From: Planctomycetaceae bacterium
Lineage (GTDB): Bacteria > Planctomycetota > Planctomycetia > Planctomycetales > Planctomycetaceae
Assembly: GCA_018699955.1 (NCBI GenBank)
Contig: JABISG010000034.1
Span: 58,757-122,756, forward strand
Length of the DNA stretch: 64,000 bases
Reading direction: 5' to 3'
The notes beneath the pieces were generated by a model, which was not told where the DNA came from, did not search any database, and worked only from the letters and a program-made list of their open reading frames with translations. Position 1 is the stretch's first letter. Every line of letters begins with the position of its first letter. Made by a program: the position numbers and the translations under genes. Of the stretch, positions 53,936-62,897 are shown in pieces.

Positions 53936-55018
53936 ATGAGAAGCAAAGTTCGTGGAACGCTGCTGTGGGTCCTGAGTACCATCCTTGCACTGCCGATTTT
54001 CGGTGACACGTCGCGAGCCGATGAATTGGCGGCTGCTCCCGAAGGGACGTTCAGCATTGTTGTCATTCCCGATACACAGCATTACCGCGGTCGTGGCACG
54101 AAATCGCAACCGGACAGCCAGAACCCGCTGACAAATCCCACATTCGATGCGTGGACCGACTGGATCGCCGCAAGTCTGAAGCAGCAGCGGATCGTCCTCG
54201 TCAGCCACGTGGGCGACATCGTTGACAAGAACAACCGCGAGCAATGGGCGGTCGCCCGTCGTTGCATGGACAAACTGCATGGAAAGGTGCCATACGGAAT
54301 CTCGGTCGGCAACCATGACATGAGCGGCGACGGCAACTCATCGCTGTTTCAGCAAGTGTTTCCCCGGTCGCGGTTCGAGGACTTCGACTGGTACGGCGGA
54401 TGTTTCGACAGTCCTTCCGACAAGCCGGCCATTTCGGGCAACAACGCCAACAGCGTCCAGTTATTCGAGGCAGAGGGAATGAAGTTTGTCGCGCTGCATC
54501 TGGAATGCAACGCACCCGATGATGTCCTCGCCTGGGCCGACTTGGTATTGAAAAAGCATTCGAACCGCCGCGCCCTCATCACCACACACATGGGCCTTGG
54601 GCCGCGCGAAAAACCAAAGACACCGCAAGATTACTTTGACGCCACGAAAGGCCGCATGAAATGGAAAAAATGCCATGGCAAACGAGGCAACACTCCGCAA
54701 CAAATGTGGGACAAATGTTTCCGCAAGCACAATAACCTGTTCATGGTATGCTGCGGCGATCAAAGCAGAACGCAGGCTCTGCGGCAGCGTTCCCTCGCCG
54801 AAGGCGGCAACAGCGTCCACGAATTACTTTCGGATTATGGCACGAATGGTCTGCGGGTGATGCGTTTTGTGCCGACGAAGAATCTGATTGAAGTGCGAAC
54901 CTGGGATCCAATCAAAGGGCAGTTCTGTGAATCAACCAAAATTGTTCCCGGCCGTGACCAGCATCAATTCACACTGAAATATAAGATGTCGGTGAACCAC
55001 CGAGAACATACAGATTAG
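53936..55018 (+). CDS. Exported metallophosphoesterase (calcineurin-like)
   Basis: A 360-residue protein from ATG 53936 with a signal peptide (to about residue 28). The metal-binding blocks are VIPDTQHY, SHVGDIVDKN, VGNHDMSG and LITTHMGLGP, in the usual GDxVD/GNHD/H order, so a two-metal calcineurin-type site is predicted. The substrate (phosphate ester or nucleotide) is unknown. It is in the middle of the PSD1/DUF1501 cluster. Confidence 0.88.
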   Translation: MRSKVRGTLLWVLSTILALPIFGDTSRADELAAAPEGTFSIVVIPDTQHYRGRGTKSQPDSQNPLTNPTFDAWTDWIAASLKQQRIVLVSHVGDIVDKNNREQWAVARRCMDKLHGKVPYGISVGNHDMSGDGNSSLFQQVFPRSRFEDFDWYGGCFDSPSDKPAISGNNANSVQLFEAEGMKFVALHLECNAPDDVLAWADLVLKKHSNRRALITTHMGLGPREKPKTPQDYFDATKGRMKWKKCHGKRGNTPQQMWDKCFRKHNNLFMVCCGDQSRTQALRQRSLAEGGNSVHELLSDYGTNGLRVMRFVPTKNLIEVRTWDPIKGQFCESTKIVPGRDQHQFTLKYKMSVNHREHTD

Positions 55019-55124
55019 GTGATGCATTATCGGCCCGTTACCAAACGTTCGCGGCGGCATGCGCAGTCTCGGAAAAGAATATCACCCTGGTGGCAATCGC
55101 TTCGCGTTTTCTCTATGAGGAATT

Positions 55125-57599
55125 ATGATGATGCGGTATGCCCTTGGCGTCTTGCTGTTTTGGGTCCTGCAGCCCGCGCACGACGCCGCGGCAAAAGAGC
55201 CGATGGAAACTCAGAAAGGGATCGACTTCTTCGAATCCCGCGTCCGCCCGATCCTCGTCAAGCACTGTTACGATTGCCACTCGGTTTCGTCCGGAGCTGC
55301 GGAAGGCGGACTGCGCGTCGATTCGCGAAAGGCAATTCGCGCCGGCGGAAAACACGGACCGGCGATCGTTCCCGGCAAACCGTTGGCTGGTTCGTTGATG
55401 AAAGCGGTCCGTCATTCCGACCCGAAACTCAAGATGCCGCCCGATCAGAAGCGGCTTGCCGATTCCGTCATCGCCAACCTGACAACCTGGATCAAAATGG
55501 GCGCGCCGGATCCGCGTGAAGAGAAAACCGGCAGTACCATCACCAAAGCCGACCGCTCATTTTGGGCGTATCAGCCGGTCAAAGAGACTGCCGCGCCACG
55601 GGTTGCCAACAAGACGTGGCCGAAACGAACAATCGACAACTTCGTCCTTGCGAAGCTGGAGAACAATGGACTCGCGCCGTCGGCCGATGCGACACCACAA
55701 ATCCTGCTGCGTCGCTTACATTTCGACCTGGTCGGTTTGCCCCCATCGCCTGCCGCCGCCAAGCGTTTTCTCCGACGACAAGCAGCGAAAGGCCTCGATG
55801 CGGCACTCGCCGCCGAGACCGACGAACTGCTTGCGTCGCAGCGATTCGGAGAGAAATGGGGCAGACATTGGTTGGACGTCGCCCGCTTTGGCGAGTCGAG
55901 CGGCGGCGAGGCAAATATTTCATTCCCGTATGCTTGGCGGTTTCGTGACTACGTCATCGATGCCGTCAACGCGGACGTGCCTTACAACCGTTTTCTCGTG
56001 GAACAAGTCGCGGGGGACTTGCTTCCATTCAAGAATGAATCCGAGCGGGCCCGACTGTTGATCGCCACCGGGTTTCTCGCCGTCGGTCCCAAGAACCTCG
56101 GGCAATCGGACCCGCGCCAATTCCGCGCGGACGTGGTCGATGAGCAGATCAACGCTCTGTCGCGCGGCCTGATGGCCAGTTCGGTGGCCTGCGCTCGCTG
56201 CCACAATCACAAGTTCGACCCCTTCTCCATGCAGGACTACTACGCGCTGGCGGGGATCTTCGGCAGCACGAAAACGTTTTTTGGGACCGCAGTTTCTCCG
56301 GCCAATCGGGTGGCGGGCGATCCACTGCCATTGCCTCGACTTGCCGAGCAGAAGGTCTTCCACCGTTCGATTCCGGCCAAACGCGTTGCGAACCTGAAAG
56401 CCGAACTGGCCGCCATGCAGAAGGACGAAAAGGAAAAGCGAGCCGCCGTTTTAACAGCCGTTCGGTCGGGGAAAGACCCCAGTGGAATTTTCACGCTCCG
56501 TGACGCGTTGCGTATCTTCTGGCGTAGCGGCGCGATCGAAGGCCAGCTAGAAAAGGTTGATGAAGCGGGTCGCGCCCTGTCGCTGGCGATGGGCGTTCTC
56601 GATCAACAGAAAGTCGGCGATGCTCCACTGTTTGAACGGGGTGACGTCAGCCGTCCGTCAACGACTGTGCCACGCCGTTTTCCTGAGGTTGTTCAACTGA
56701 GCATGAACGACAAGATCACTGACGAGGCGAGCGGGCGACTGCAGTTGTCGCATTGGTTGGCGCATCCCGATCACCCGCTGACGAGCCGAGTGTTTGTGAA
56801 TCGCGTATGGCGTCATCTGTTCGGAAGTGGCCTCGTGCGAACGGTCGATAACTTTGGCTCCACCGGTGAGCGGCCCAGCCATCCTCGATTGCTCGATCAC
56901 CTTGCGACCCAATTTGTGAACAACGGCTGGTCGCTGAAAGCATTGATCCGCGAGATCGTCACGTCTCGCGCCTACCGGCAAGCATCAACGTTTGACCGCC
57001 GCGCCTTTTTGAAAGATCCCGATAATCGTCTGCTGTGGCGGTTCGCAAAACGCCGGCTCGATGCCGAGGCGATTCGTGACGCGATGCTGGTCGTATCGGG
57101 CGAAATGAATTCCGATCGTCCAGAGGCCTCACTCGTCGGAAGAGTGATCGGTGATCGGCCGATTTCCTTGATCGGACTCGACAAACGCGTTCCTGCCGAC
57201 CTGGATGGGTCGGTGCACCGCTCGGTGTATCTGCCGGTGATTCGCGACCGTCTGCCCGACGCGCTCGAACTGTTTGACTTTGCCGAGCCGAGTCTGGTCA
57301 CCGGGCATCGCGAGACAACCAACGTGCCGGTTCAGGCGTTGTATTTGATGAACAGTCCATTCGTGCAACAGCGGGCCGACGGGCTGGCATTACGACTTTT
57401 GCGTGAAGTTCAAACCGACAAACAACGCGTCGAACGCGCGTTCCGGTTGTGTTTCACTCGGAGTCCCGATGCCGAGGAGACGAAACGCAGCCTCGCATTC
57501 TTGAAAGACAGTCCCACCGATGATGAGGCCAGGCAACTTACGCTGACCAGCTTTTGTCAGGCATTGTTGTGCACCGCGGAATTTCGGAATCTGGATTGA
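55125..57599 (+). CDS. PSD1 protein: cytochrome-c-like, DUF1549 and DUF1553 (copy B)
   Basis: An 824-residue paralog of copy A, from a triple ATG at 55125 with a GAGGAATT ribosome-binding site. The signal peptide ends near residue 22; CYDCH (Cys48-His52) is followed by DUF1549 (about 165-385, EKWGRHWLDVARFGES; CARCHNHKFDPFS) and DUF1553 (about 530-800, FVNRVWRHLFGSGLVRTVDN). The domain order is identical to copy A. It is paired with the DUF1501 gene at 57632. Confidence 0.9.
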   Translation: MMMRYALGVLLFWVLQPAHDAAAKEPMETQKGIDFFESRVRPILVKHCYDCHSVSSGAAEGGLRVDSRKAIRAGGKHGPAIVPGKPLAGSLMKAVRHSDPKLKMPPDQKRLADSVIANLTTWIKMGAPDPREEKTGSTITKADRSFWAYQPVKETAAPRVANKTWPKRTIDNFVLAKLENNGLAPSADATPQILLRRLHFDLVGLPPSPAAAKRFLRRQAAKGLDAALAAETDELLASQRFGEKWGRHWLDVARFGESSGGEANISFPYAWRFRDYVIDAVNADVPYNRFLVEQVAGDLLPFKNESERARLLIATGFLAVGPKNLGQSDPRQFRADVVDEQINALSRGLMASSVACARCHNHKFDPFSMQDYYALAGIFGSTKTFFGTAVSPANRVAGDPLPLPRLAEQKVFHRSIPAKRVANLKAELAAMQKDEKEKRAAVLTAVRSGKDPSGIFTLRDALRIFWRSGAIEGQLEKVDEAGRALSLAMGVLDQQKVGDAPLFERGDVSRPSTTVPRRFPEVVQLSMNDKITDEASGRLQLSHWLAHPDHPLTSRVFVNRVWRHLFGSGLVRTVDNFGSTGERPSHPRLLDHLATQFVNNGWSLKALIREIVTSRAYRQASTFDRRAFLKDPDNRLLWRFAKRRLDAEAIRDAMLVVSGEMNSDRPEASLVGRVIGDRPISLIGLDKRVPADLDGSVHRSVYLPVIRDRLPDALELFDFAEPSLVTGHRETTNVPVQALYLMNSPFVQQRADGLALRLLREVQTDKQRVERAFRLCFTRSPDAEETKRSLAFLKDSPTDDEARQLTLTSFCQALLCTAEFRNLD

Positions 57600-57631
57600 A
57601 CCATGCTGCTTCGACGGCAGAGGAATCACCT

Positions 57632-59068
57632 ATGAGACAATCTCAAACCACAACACAACCGAATTCGGTGTTCTCCAGACGGGCCGCGTTGAAGACGTTG
57701 GCATCGGGATTTAGTGCTGCGGCGTTCGCCGGCCTTGCGCACGTGGCGCCAGCGGCTGACCGCAAGAATCCACTTGCCCCCAAGCCCACACATTTTCCCG
57801 CACGTGCGCAACGCGTCATCTTTCTCTGCATGAGCGGCGGGCCGTCGCACCTCGATCTGTTCGACTACAAACCGACGCTGCAGAAGCGTTCCGGGCAACC
57901 CTTGAACGGGAAGTTCGGCGCGAAGCTCTTCGGCTCACCGTTCAAATTTGCACAGCACGGCGAATCGGGCCAGTGGATGTCGAGCCTGCTGCCGCATCTG
58001 GCGAAACGAGCCGACGACATGTGCATCATCAACAGCATGCACACCGATCTGCCGAACCATTCGCAGGCTTTCACACAAATGCACACGGGGAGTTTTCAAT
58101 TCACGCGGCCGTCGATGGGAGCCTGGGCGCTCTACGGATTGGGGACCGAGAACACTCGACTGCCGGGGTTCATCACACTGAATCCCCCCGCGGACAACGG
58201 CGGCGCGATCAACTACGGCAGCGCATTTCTTCCGGCCGTCTGCCAGGGAACGAAAATCGGCACGAACCAGATTCCAGAATTCTACGCTAAGATCCTCGGC
58301 ATCGATAACGACCCCGGTCCGCCGTTACGAAACATCACGAACTCGCAATTGACCCGTGACCAACAAAGGCAACAACTCGATTTGATTCGGGACTTGAACG
58401 CCCACAAACTCAAACGCGACGGCGTTCATCCGGAAATCGAAGGCTCGATCGAGTCCTTTGAACTGGCGTTTCGCATGCAGGACGAGATTCCCGACTTGCT
58501 CGATTTGCGAACCGAGTCCAAGTCGATGCTCAGCTTGTACGGCGTCGGATCTGGATTGGACAGCGACCGTTTCGGCCGACAGTGCCTGTTGGCGAGGCGG
58601 TTGGCGGAGGCCGGCGTTCGGTTCATTGAAGTCAACTCCCCGGTGGGTTGGGATCAGCACTTCCGGTTGAAAGAGGAATTGGCGGACAACTGTGCCGCGA
58701 CCGACCAGCCCATGGCCGCGTTGTTGATCGACCTGAAACAGCGGGGGCTGCTGGAGGACACGCTGGTGATTTGGGGCGGGGAATTCGGCCGCACGCCGTA
58801 CGCACAAAGCGGAACCGGCCGCGACCACAACAACAAGGGGTACACGATGTGGATGGCGGGTGGCGGTGTCAAAGCCGGTCTACGTTACGGGGCGACCGAC
58901 GAAATCGGCCATCAGGCGGTTACCGATAAAGTCCACATCCACGATTGGCATGCCACGCTGCTGCACCTGATGGGAATCGATCACAAACGCCTGACCTTCA
59001 ACTACGCCGGCCGCGATTTCCGGCTGACCGACGTCTACGGCGACGTTGTTTCCGACATCATTGCCTGA
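57632..59068 (+). CDS. DUF1501 protein, Tat-exported (copy C)
   Basis: A 478-residue DUF1501 protein from ATG 57632 with the Tat signal SRRAALKTLASGFSAAAFA. It has FLCMSGGPSHLDLFDYKP, WGGEFGRTPYAQSG and GRDHNNKGYTMWMAGGGVKA like copy A. An AGGA motif lies close to the ATG. It is the last gene of the cluster; the next sequence is a degenerate gene fragment. Confidence 0.92.
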   Translation: MRQSQTTTQPNSVFSRRAALKTLASGFSAAAFAGLAHVAPAADRKNPLAPKPTHFPARAQRVIFLCMSGGPSHLDLFDYKPTLQKRSGQPLNGKFGAKLFGSPFKFAQHGESGQWMSSLLPHLAKRADDMCIINSMHTDLPNHSQAFTQMHTGSFQFTRPSMGAWALYGLGTENTRLPGFITLNPPADNGGAINYGSAFLPAVCQGTKIGTNQIPEFYAKILGIDNDPGPPLRNITNSQLTRDQQRQQLDLIRDLNAHKLKRDGVHPEIEGSIESFELAFRMQDEIPDLLDLRTESKSMLSLYGVGSGLDSDRFGRQCLLARRLAEAGVRFIEVNSPVGWDQHFRLKEELADNCAATDQPMAALLIDLKQRGLLEDTLVIWGGEFGRTPYAQSGTGRDHNNKGYTMWMAGGGVKAGLRYGATDEIGHQAVTDKVHIHDWHATLLHLMGIDHKRLTFNYAGRDFRLTDVYGDVVSDIIA

Positions 59069-59146
59069 GTGCCTGTTGGCCTTCGACAAGTGAAGTTCTC
59101 TCATCATGCTCTGCTGCGGTTTGAGCCGATCGGATCTACGCAAATT

Positions 59147-59280
59147 CTATTTTTTAAACGGTTCGCTTAACACGACCAAATGAACGAGATCTCGCAGACG
59201 GTAATCGTGGGCGCGTAACTCTTTGAGAATTTGATCGACATGTGGGCGGTCGGCAGGTGACAGCCGACGCCGGCGACCGC
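59147..59280 (-). pseudogene. Remnant of a DUF1585-type planctomycete protein (C-terminal end only)
   Basis: In the minus frame, LSPADRPHVDQIL, LKELRAHDYRLRDLVHLVV and LSEPFKK end at a stop codon at 59147-59149. This resembles the C-terminal block of DUF1592/DUF1588/DUF1585 (PSCyt) proteins. The rest of the gene is missing: further upstream on the minus strand the sequence turns into the Clp-like fragment on the plus strand. Confidence 0.6.
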
Positions 59281-59784
59281 CAGATCGAGCAGATGACCAG
59301 AAGCGGCAAACCGGAAGAAGAAATCACCGAACGAGTGAAGACGATCCTCTCGAAAGTCAAACAAGAACGCAGCATCCAACCAGTCTTCACCCCGCAATTC
59401 CTAGCAAGATTACGCCGCGTCATCGTCTTCGGCCCGCTCGACGAAGCCGCCATGACCGGCATCGCGAGAGTCAAGCTCACCCAAATGCAGCGTCTCTGGC
59501 AACAAAAACGTGAAAAGCAAATCGCAGTCCCCGAGGAGTTGATAACCCACATTGGCCACCGCGCCCACGAGTTGAACCAACAAGCCCAAGGCAAAGAAGG
59601 CGGCCGCATCGTGAGGAAACTGATCACCGATTTGTTAGAGATAAGAATTCAACAAGCCGCCACCGAACACGCGGCCGAGTACCGGGCGTGCTCACGTGTG
59701 GAGTTGGCGTTTAGCGACTCACCACCAAACGAGACGGACGAAGCACAAGCGCAGCCGCAACTCGTCGTGCGATTTCGAGACTAA
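59242..59784 (+). pseudogene. Remnant of a ClpA/ClpB-type AAA+ ATPase (C-terminal D2 small domain)
   Basis: A 180-codon open frame (GTG at 59242) without a complete ATPase. FTPQFLARLRRVIVFGPLDE, AAMTGIARVKLTQMQRLW and the GGRIVRKLITDLLEIRI block match the D2 C-terminal region of Clp-family ATPases (compare the FxPEFLNRIDEVVVFxPL pattern). Walker motifs are absent, so it is a truncated remnant. The terminus extends into a Glu/Gln-rich stretch. It lies against the DUF1585 remnant, a junction of two unrelated gene ends. Confidence 0.65.
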
Positions 59785-60160
59785 TGTGGTCGGCTTGTCA
59801 CGACCAACGCCTCCACGATGTTTTGTCCGTTTTCGAAAGAAGATCGTCACAATTGGCGTCGGCGTACTCGTAGCGGACGTCGGAATCCGGCGTTTGGTTG
59901 TTCACCGTTTCCACATTCCACCGACCGAGTGGCGTTCTAGTTCTAGCTACCCGTGACGGCTGCGTCGAACAATCGCCTAGTGTGCCAGTCGTTGATTTGA
60001 GTTGCAAGAGCAACTATCGCCGTTCGGCCGTCCCAACTTCCACATGTCATAATGTACCTTCTGGAATGCAAATTCGGCTGATTCTCGGTCGATCCGCCCA
60101 TCTGTGGTGCTGAAAACGAAATTGTTTGCATGACGGAAGATTGTCTGGCACGATTCGGGC
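59785..60160. other. Intergenic region before the first integrase gene
   Basis: No supported coding sequence. I found no copy of the tRNA-Pro fragment here. A small inverted motif GTTGCAAGAGCAAC lies at about 60000. Confidence 0.5.
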
Positions 60161-61135
60161 ATGGCACAGGCCGACTTCGCACTCAGGAGAATCAATACAG
60201 CATCCCTCATCTCGACTGACAAACGGGGCAGTCCGGTCGAATGGTTCAACCTGTATTTGACACTGGAAGCGGCCGCCGGCTCGGAGCATACTTTCGACGC
60301 CAAGCAACGTGATCTCGCTCAATTCTTGACCTTTCTGCTCAAGACGGCCGGGACCGACCATCCTGACCAATGGACCCGTGCGCTCTCTGCCGATTATCTG
60401 AAGCAGATGGAGCGGCGAGAACGCAAAAGCCCGACAACCATCAACCGTCGCCTGGCCACGTTGCGGCACTCTGCGAACTGGATTCATTCCCAGCGTCCGT
60501 TCCTGGCGGGAAATCCCTGCGATCGGATTCATGATCTGGCTGTCGATGACCCGGAATGGAAAGGGCTACAGGACATCGAAATCACTCGGCTGAAATCAGC
60601 GGCCGAGCAATTGATTCACATCCACCGCCGCCGCAATCAGACGGCCGTTCGCGATTACGCCATCTTGCTAATTCTGCTGCACACGGGCTTGCGACTTTCT
60701 GAACTGCTCGGCCTTCAACTCGACCAGTACCAAGGCAAGCACTTGCTTAACGTGAAACGCAAGGGCAAGAAGGTCACTCGCAAAGTGTTTCTGACCAAAG
60801 GGGTGCGGGATGCTCTCGATCGTTACCTCGACGAAGTTCATGGACGGGAACCGGGGCCGATCGTTTGCTCGCGAACCGGGAAACGCCTCGCCCGCCAAAA
60901 CGTCGATGACGCACTCAAACGTATTGCCAAGCAAGCAAATGCCCGCTTCCCGAAGGACCAGCAGATTCACCTGTCGGCACATCTTCTGCGTCGCACGATG
61001 CTCCGCAAGACGGCCGAGCGATACGGCGTTCAATACGCGATGGAACTGGCCGGGCATACTTCGAGCCGCTACATCTGGCGATACATTCAACCGTCCGACG
61101 AAGAGAAAGAAGCCGCACTCGAAGGCCTTTTCTGA
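60161..61135 (+). CDS. Tyrosine recombinase (phage-type/XerC-like integrase), left
   Basis: A 324-residue tyrosine recombinase. The N-terminal SAM-like core-binding domain covers about 25-120, and the catalytic domain starts near 140. Catalytic residues: Arg in LHTGLRLSELLGL, Lys near RKGKKVTRKVF, the HxxR-type SAHLLRRTML, the second His in LAGHTSSRYI, and a Tyr in IWRYIQPS. The gene reads toward the integrase at 61467, with a small HTH gene between them. Confidence 0.92.
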   Translation: MAQADFALRRINTASLISTDKRGSPVEWFNLYLTLEAAAGSEHTFDAKQRDLAQFLTFLLKTAGTDHPDQWTRALSADYLKQMERRERKSPTTINRRLATLRHSANWIHSQRPFLAGNPCDRIHDLAVDDPEWKGLQDIEITRLKSAAEQLIHIHRRRNQTAVRDYAILLILLHTGLRLSELLGLQLDQYQGKHLLNVKRKGKKVTRKVFLTKGVRDALDRYLDEVHGREPGPIVCSRTGKRLARQNVDDALKRIAKQANARFPKDQQIHLSAHLLRRTMLRKTAERYGVQYAMELAGHTSSRYIWRYIQPSDEEKEAALEGLF

Positions 61136-61219
61136 CGATCTTCCTCAACAACACGTCTGTCGCATCGCATTGTGAAATCCCACTTGATCGAGTCGTTGGA
61201 ATCGTGGCATGCTGTCTCC

Positions 61220-61501
61220 ATGCAACAGCTTCTCGAATCTGAACGAGCTAATTGGCAACCTGAAACGTCACCGGCGGCACACGCGCGGTGGGTACGCGAA
61301 CGAACGATTTATGACGTGATCCACAGCACGGAACTCGTTGCTCATCGTTTTGGTCGAGGTCGCGGTGGCATCCGTGTTGCCGACCGCGACCGTGTCAATT
61401 GGGAACAACGATGTCGGGAGTTAGCCGACAACACGGCTCAGAGGACGCCCTTAGCACCCATTGACCCTACGGACTTGGTGAAGAAACATTTTGACCTGTA
61501 G
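61220..61501 (+). CDS. Small DNA-binding protein, excisionase-like (uncertain)
   Basis: A 93-residue product (ATG 61220). HRFGRGRGGIRVADRDRVNW is reminiscent of the helix-turn-helix motif of excisionase-type (HTH_17) proteins, and the gene lies between two integrases, a typical place for an Xis-like factor. It overlaps the 3' end of the right integrase by 35 bp. An upstream GTG at 61172 is also possible. I would not assign function beyond possible DNA binding. Confidence 0.5.
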   Translation: MQQLLESERANWQPETSPAAHARWVRERTIYDVIHSTELVAHRFGRGRGGIRVADRDRVNWEQRCRELADNTAQRTPLAPIDPTDLVKKHFDL

Positions 61502-62519
61502 CCCGTAAGGCAGCGTTTTTCATATGTTCCACCCGCTTGTCCAAATGTTGGTAGACACGACTGACCATCGTTGCATCCCGGTGTCCCATCAGCTCTGCGA
61601 GCGTAATTGGATCTACGCCGCGTTCAAGAGCATTGGTTGCATAAGTATGCCGGAAGACATACGTGCAAAGATTCGACGGCAGCTTGTCAGAGAGCCGGTT
61701 CCGCAATCGCCGGAATCGACACCGAACGGCATTCGGTGTCCACGGTTCGCCTCGCGAATTCCGGAACAACGGACCGTTCAAGTGTTTCTTCATCAGCTTT
61801 CGCGTGATTTCCAATGCCGTTGGTGTCAAGAAAACAATTCGCGGCTTCTGAGTCTTTCGCCCTGTCTTGTTCTCACCAATTGGGAACACCCAAAGTTTGT
61901 TTTCCAAGTCGACATGCCGAGCCTCGACTCGCCAGATCTCCTGCGGACGAACTCCGGTTTCTTGAATGGCCGTCAGCAGATTCCGAAATACCTCATCACT
62001 GGCTTCGGCAAGAACGATCTTCTCCTGTTCTTTGGTCAGAACGGTTTCTCGACGTGGTGTCGGAGGCTTCTTGATCGACGCAACCGGCGAACGGTCGATA
62101 TACCCTTCATCCAAGGCCCACTGAAATGCCCGTTTGAGAGATGTAATCGCTCCACGCCGGCCGCTGTCGCCCCACTGCGGGTTACCATCGAGCCACCGCG
62201 TCACGTGAAACGGCTTCAAATCTGCGACACGAAGATCCGACGAAATGGAACGGCCAAAGCTCTCAAGGAAGCGGCGATACCAGTCGTAGGTCATCGGCTT
62301 CGTATGCTTTTCCGCCCATTCAGCGAAAGCCGCCAAGATAATGAGTACCGCCACCGTCGGCGAATCTGGTGGCTCCGGAGATTGAACCATCAATTCGTGC
62401 CACCGCCCAAATGCTTCATCCCTGTCGGCGGTGTTGAGGTTGACCAGCTTCCCGTTGACGGCAACGTACCAAGTGTTGCGACTTGGCCGGAACCACGGTT
62501 GCGGACGACGACGCGACAT
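61467..62519 (-). CDS. Tyrosine recombinase (integrase), right
   Basis: A 350-residue recombinase from ATG 62519. The N-terminal part (MSRRRPQPWFRPSRNTWYVA, NTADRDEAFGRWHEL) is an arm-binding-type domain like those of integrative elements. Catalytic Arg is in TGVRPQEIWRVEA; TYVFRHTYATN carries the Arg (its first His is Tyr); AELMGHRDATMVSRVYQHL has the second His and the nucleophilic Tyr. It lies next to the tRNA-Pro fragment and 12-bp repeats, as expected for an integrase acting at a tRNA site. Confidence 0.93.
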   Translation of the reverse strand: MSRRRPQPWFRPSRNTWYVAVNGKLVNLNTADRDEAFGRWHELMVQSPEPPDSPTVAVLIILAAFAEWAEKHTKPMTYDWYRRFLESFGRSISSDLRVADLKPFHVTRWLDGNPQWGDSGRRGAITSLKRAFQWALDEGYIDRSPVASIKKPPTPRRETVLTKEQEKIVLAEASDEVFRNLLTAIQETGVRPQEIWRVEARHVDLENKLWVFPIGENKTGRKTQKPRIVFLTPTALEITRKLMKKHLNGPLFRNSRGEPWTPNAVRCRFRRLRNRLSDKLPSNLCTYVFRHTYATNALERGVDPITLAELMGHRDATMVSRVYQHLDKRVEHMKNAALRATGQNVSSPSP

Positions 62520-62617
62520 GACCGAACCCTCCAAAAAGAACCCAGTAAAACGTGATGCTGGGCCGAAAGGTCCGCTCAATTTGCCCCTGGCCGGTGGCAG
62601 CCGGTCAGGGGTGTTTT

Positions 62618-62653
62618 GTGACAGTATCAGTGACAGTTCCAGTGACAACGACG
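62618..62653. repeat. Three tandem 12-bp repeats (GTGACAGTNNCA) next to the att site
   Basis: GTGACAGTATCA, GTGACAGTTCCA and a degenerate GTGACAACGACG lie 23 bp from the tRNA-derived sequence. Short direct repeats beside an attachment core often serve as arm-type integrase sites; that role is inferred. Confidence 0.6.
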
Positions 62654-62675
62654 ATTCGATTCGTCGTAAGTCTAG

Positions 62676-62717
62676 TCGGGACGACAGGATTTGAACCTGC
62701 GACCTCTTGACCCCCAG
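62676..62717 (-). other. 3' fragment of tRNA-Pro(GGG): probable attachment-site core
   Basis: Reading the minus strand, the anticodon loop CTGGGGG (anticodon GGG), anticodon-stem 3' strand TCAAG, variable loop, T-arm GCAGG-TTCAAAT-CCTGT, acceptor strand CGTCCCG and discriminator A are in the right spacing. The 5' half does not follow: the five bases before the loop do not pair with TCAAG. So it is a partial tRNA copy, not a functional gene. Confidence 0.7.
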
Positions 62718-62897
62718 TTAGAAACGGCAGTTCGTCGTCAGGGTGTGCCAACGTCCGTTGACGCCTATCTAGTAGGTGTTTCGGACTTGGTACAATCTGT
62801 TGAAGTCTATCAGAATCCGCCAATGTGCACCGGCGTGGCTACACTTTGGCTACATTCTTTCTCTCGCGGTCCGTTCACTCGATGGAGACCCGCTGCA

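Noticed and set aside
59242..59784. A functional Clp ATPase
   Set aside because: The Walker A and B motifs and the first AAA domain are absent; only the C-terminal D2 portion remains.
62676..62717. A complete tRNA gene
   Set aside because: Only the 3' half fits tRNA-Pro; the bases before the anticodon loop do not pair with the anticodon stem, so a functional tRNA is not supported.
62691..62897. The upstream part of the open frame continuing into the 62898 gene
   Set aside because: This stretch covers the tRNA-Pro fragment and spacer and has no protein-like composition; the ATG at 62898 is a credible start.
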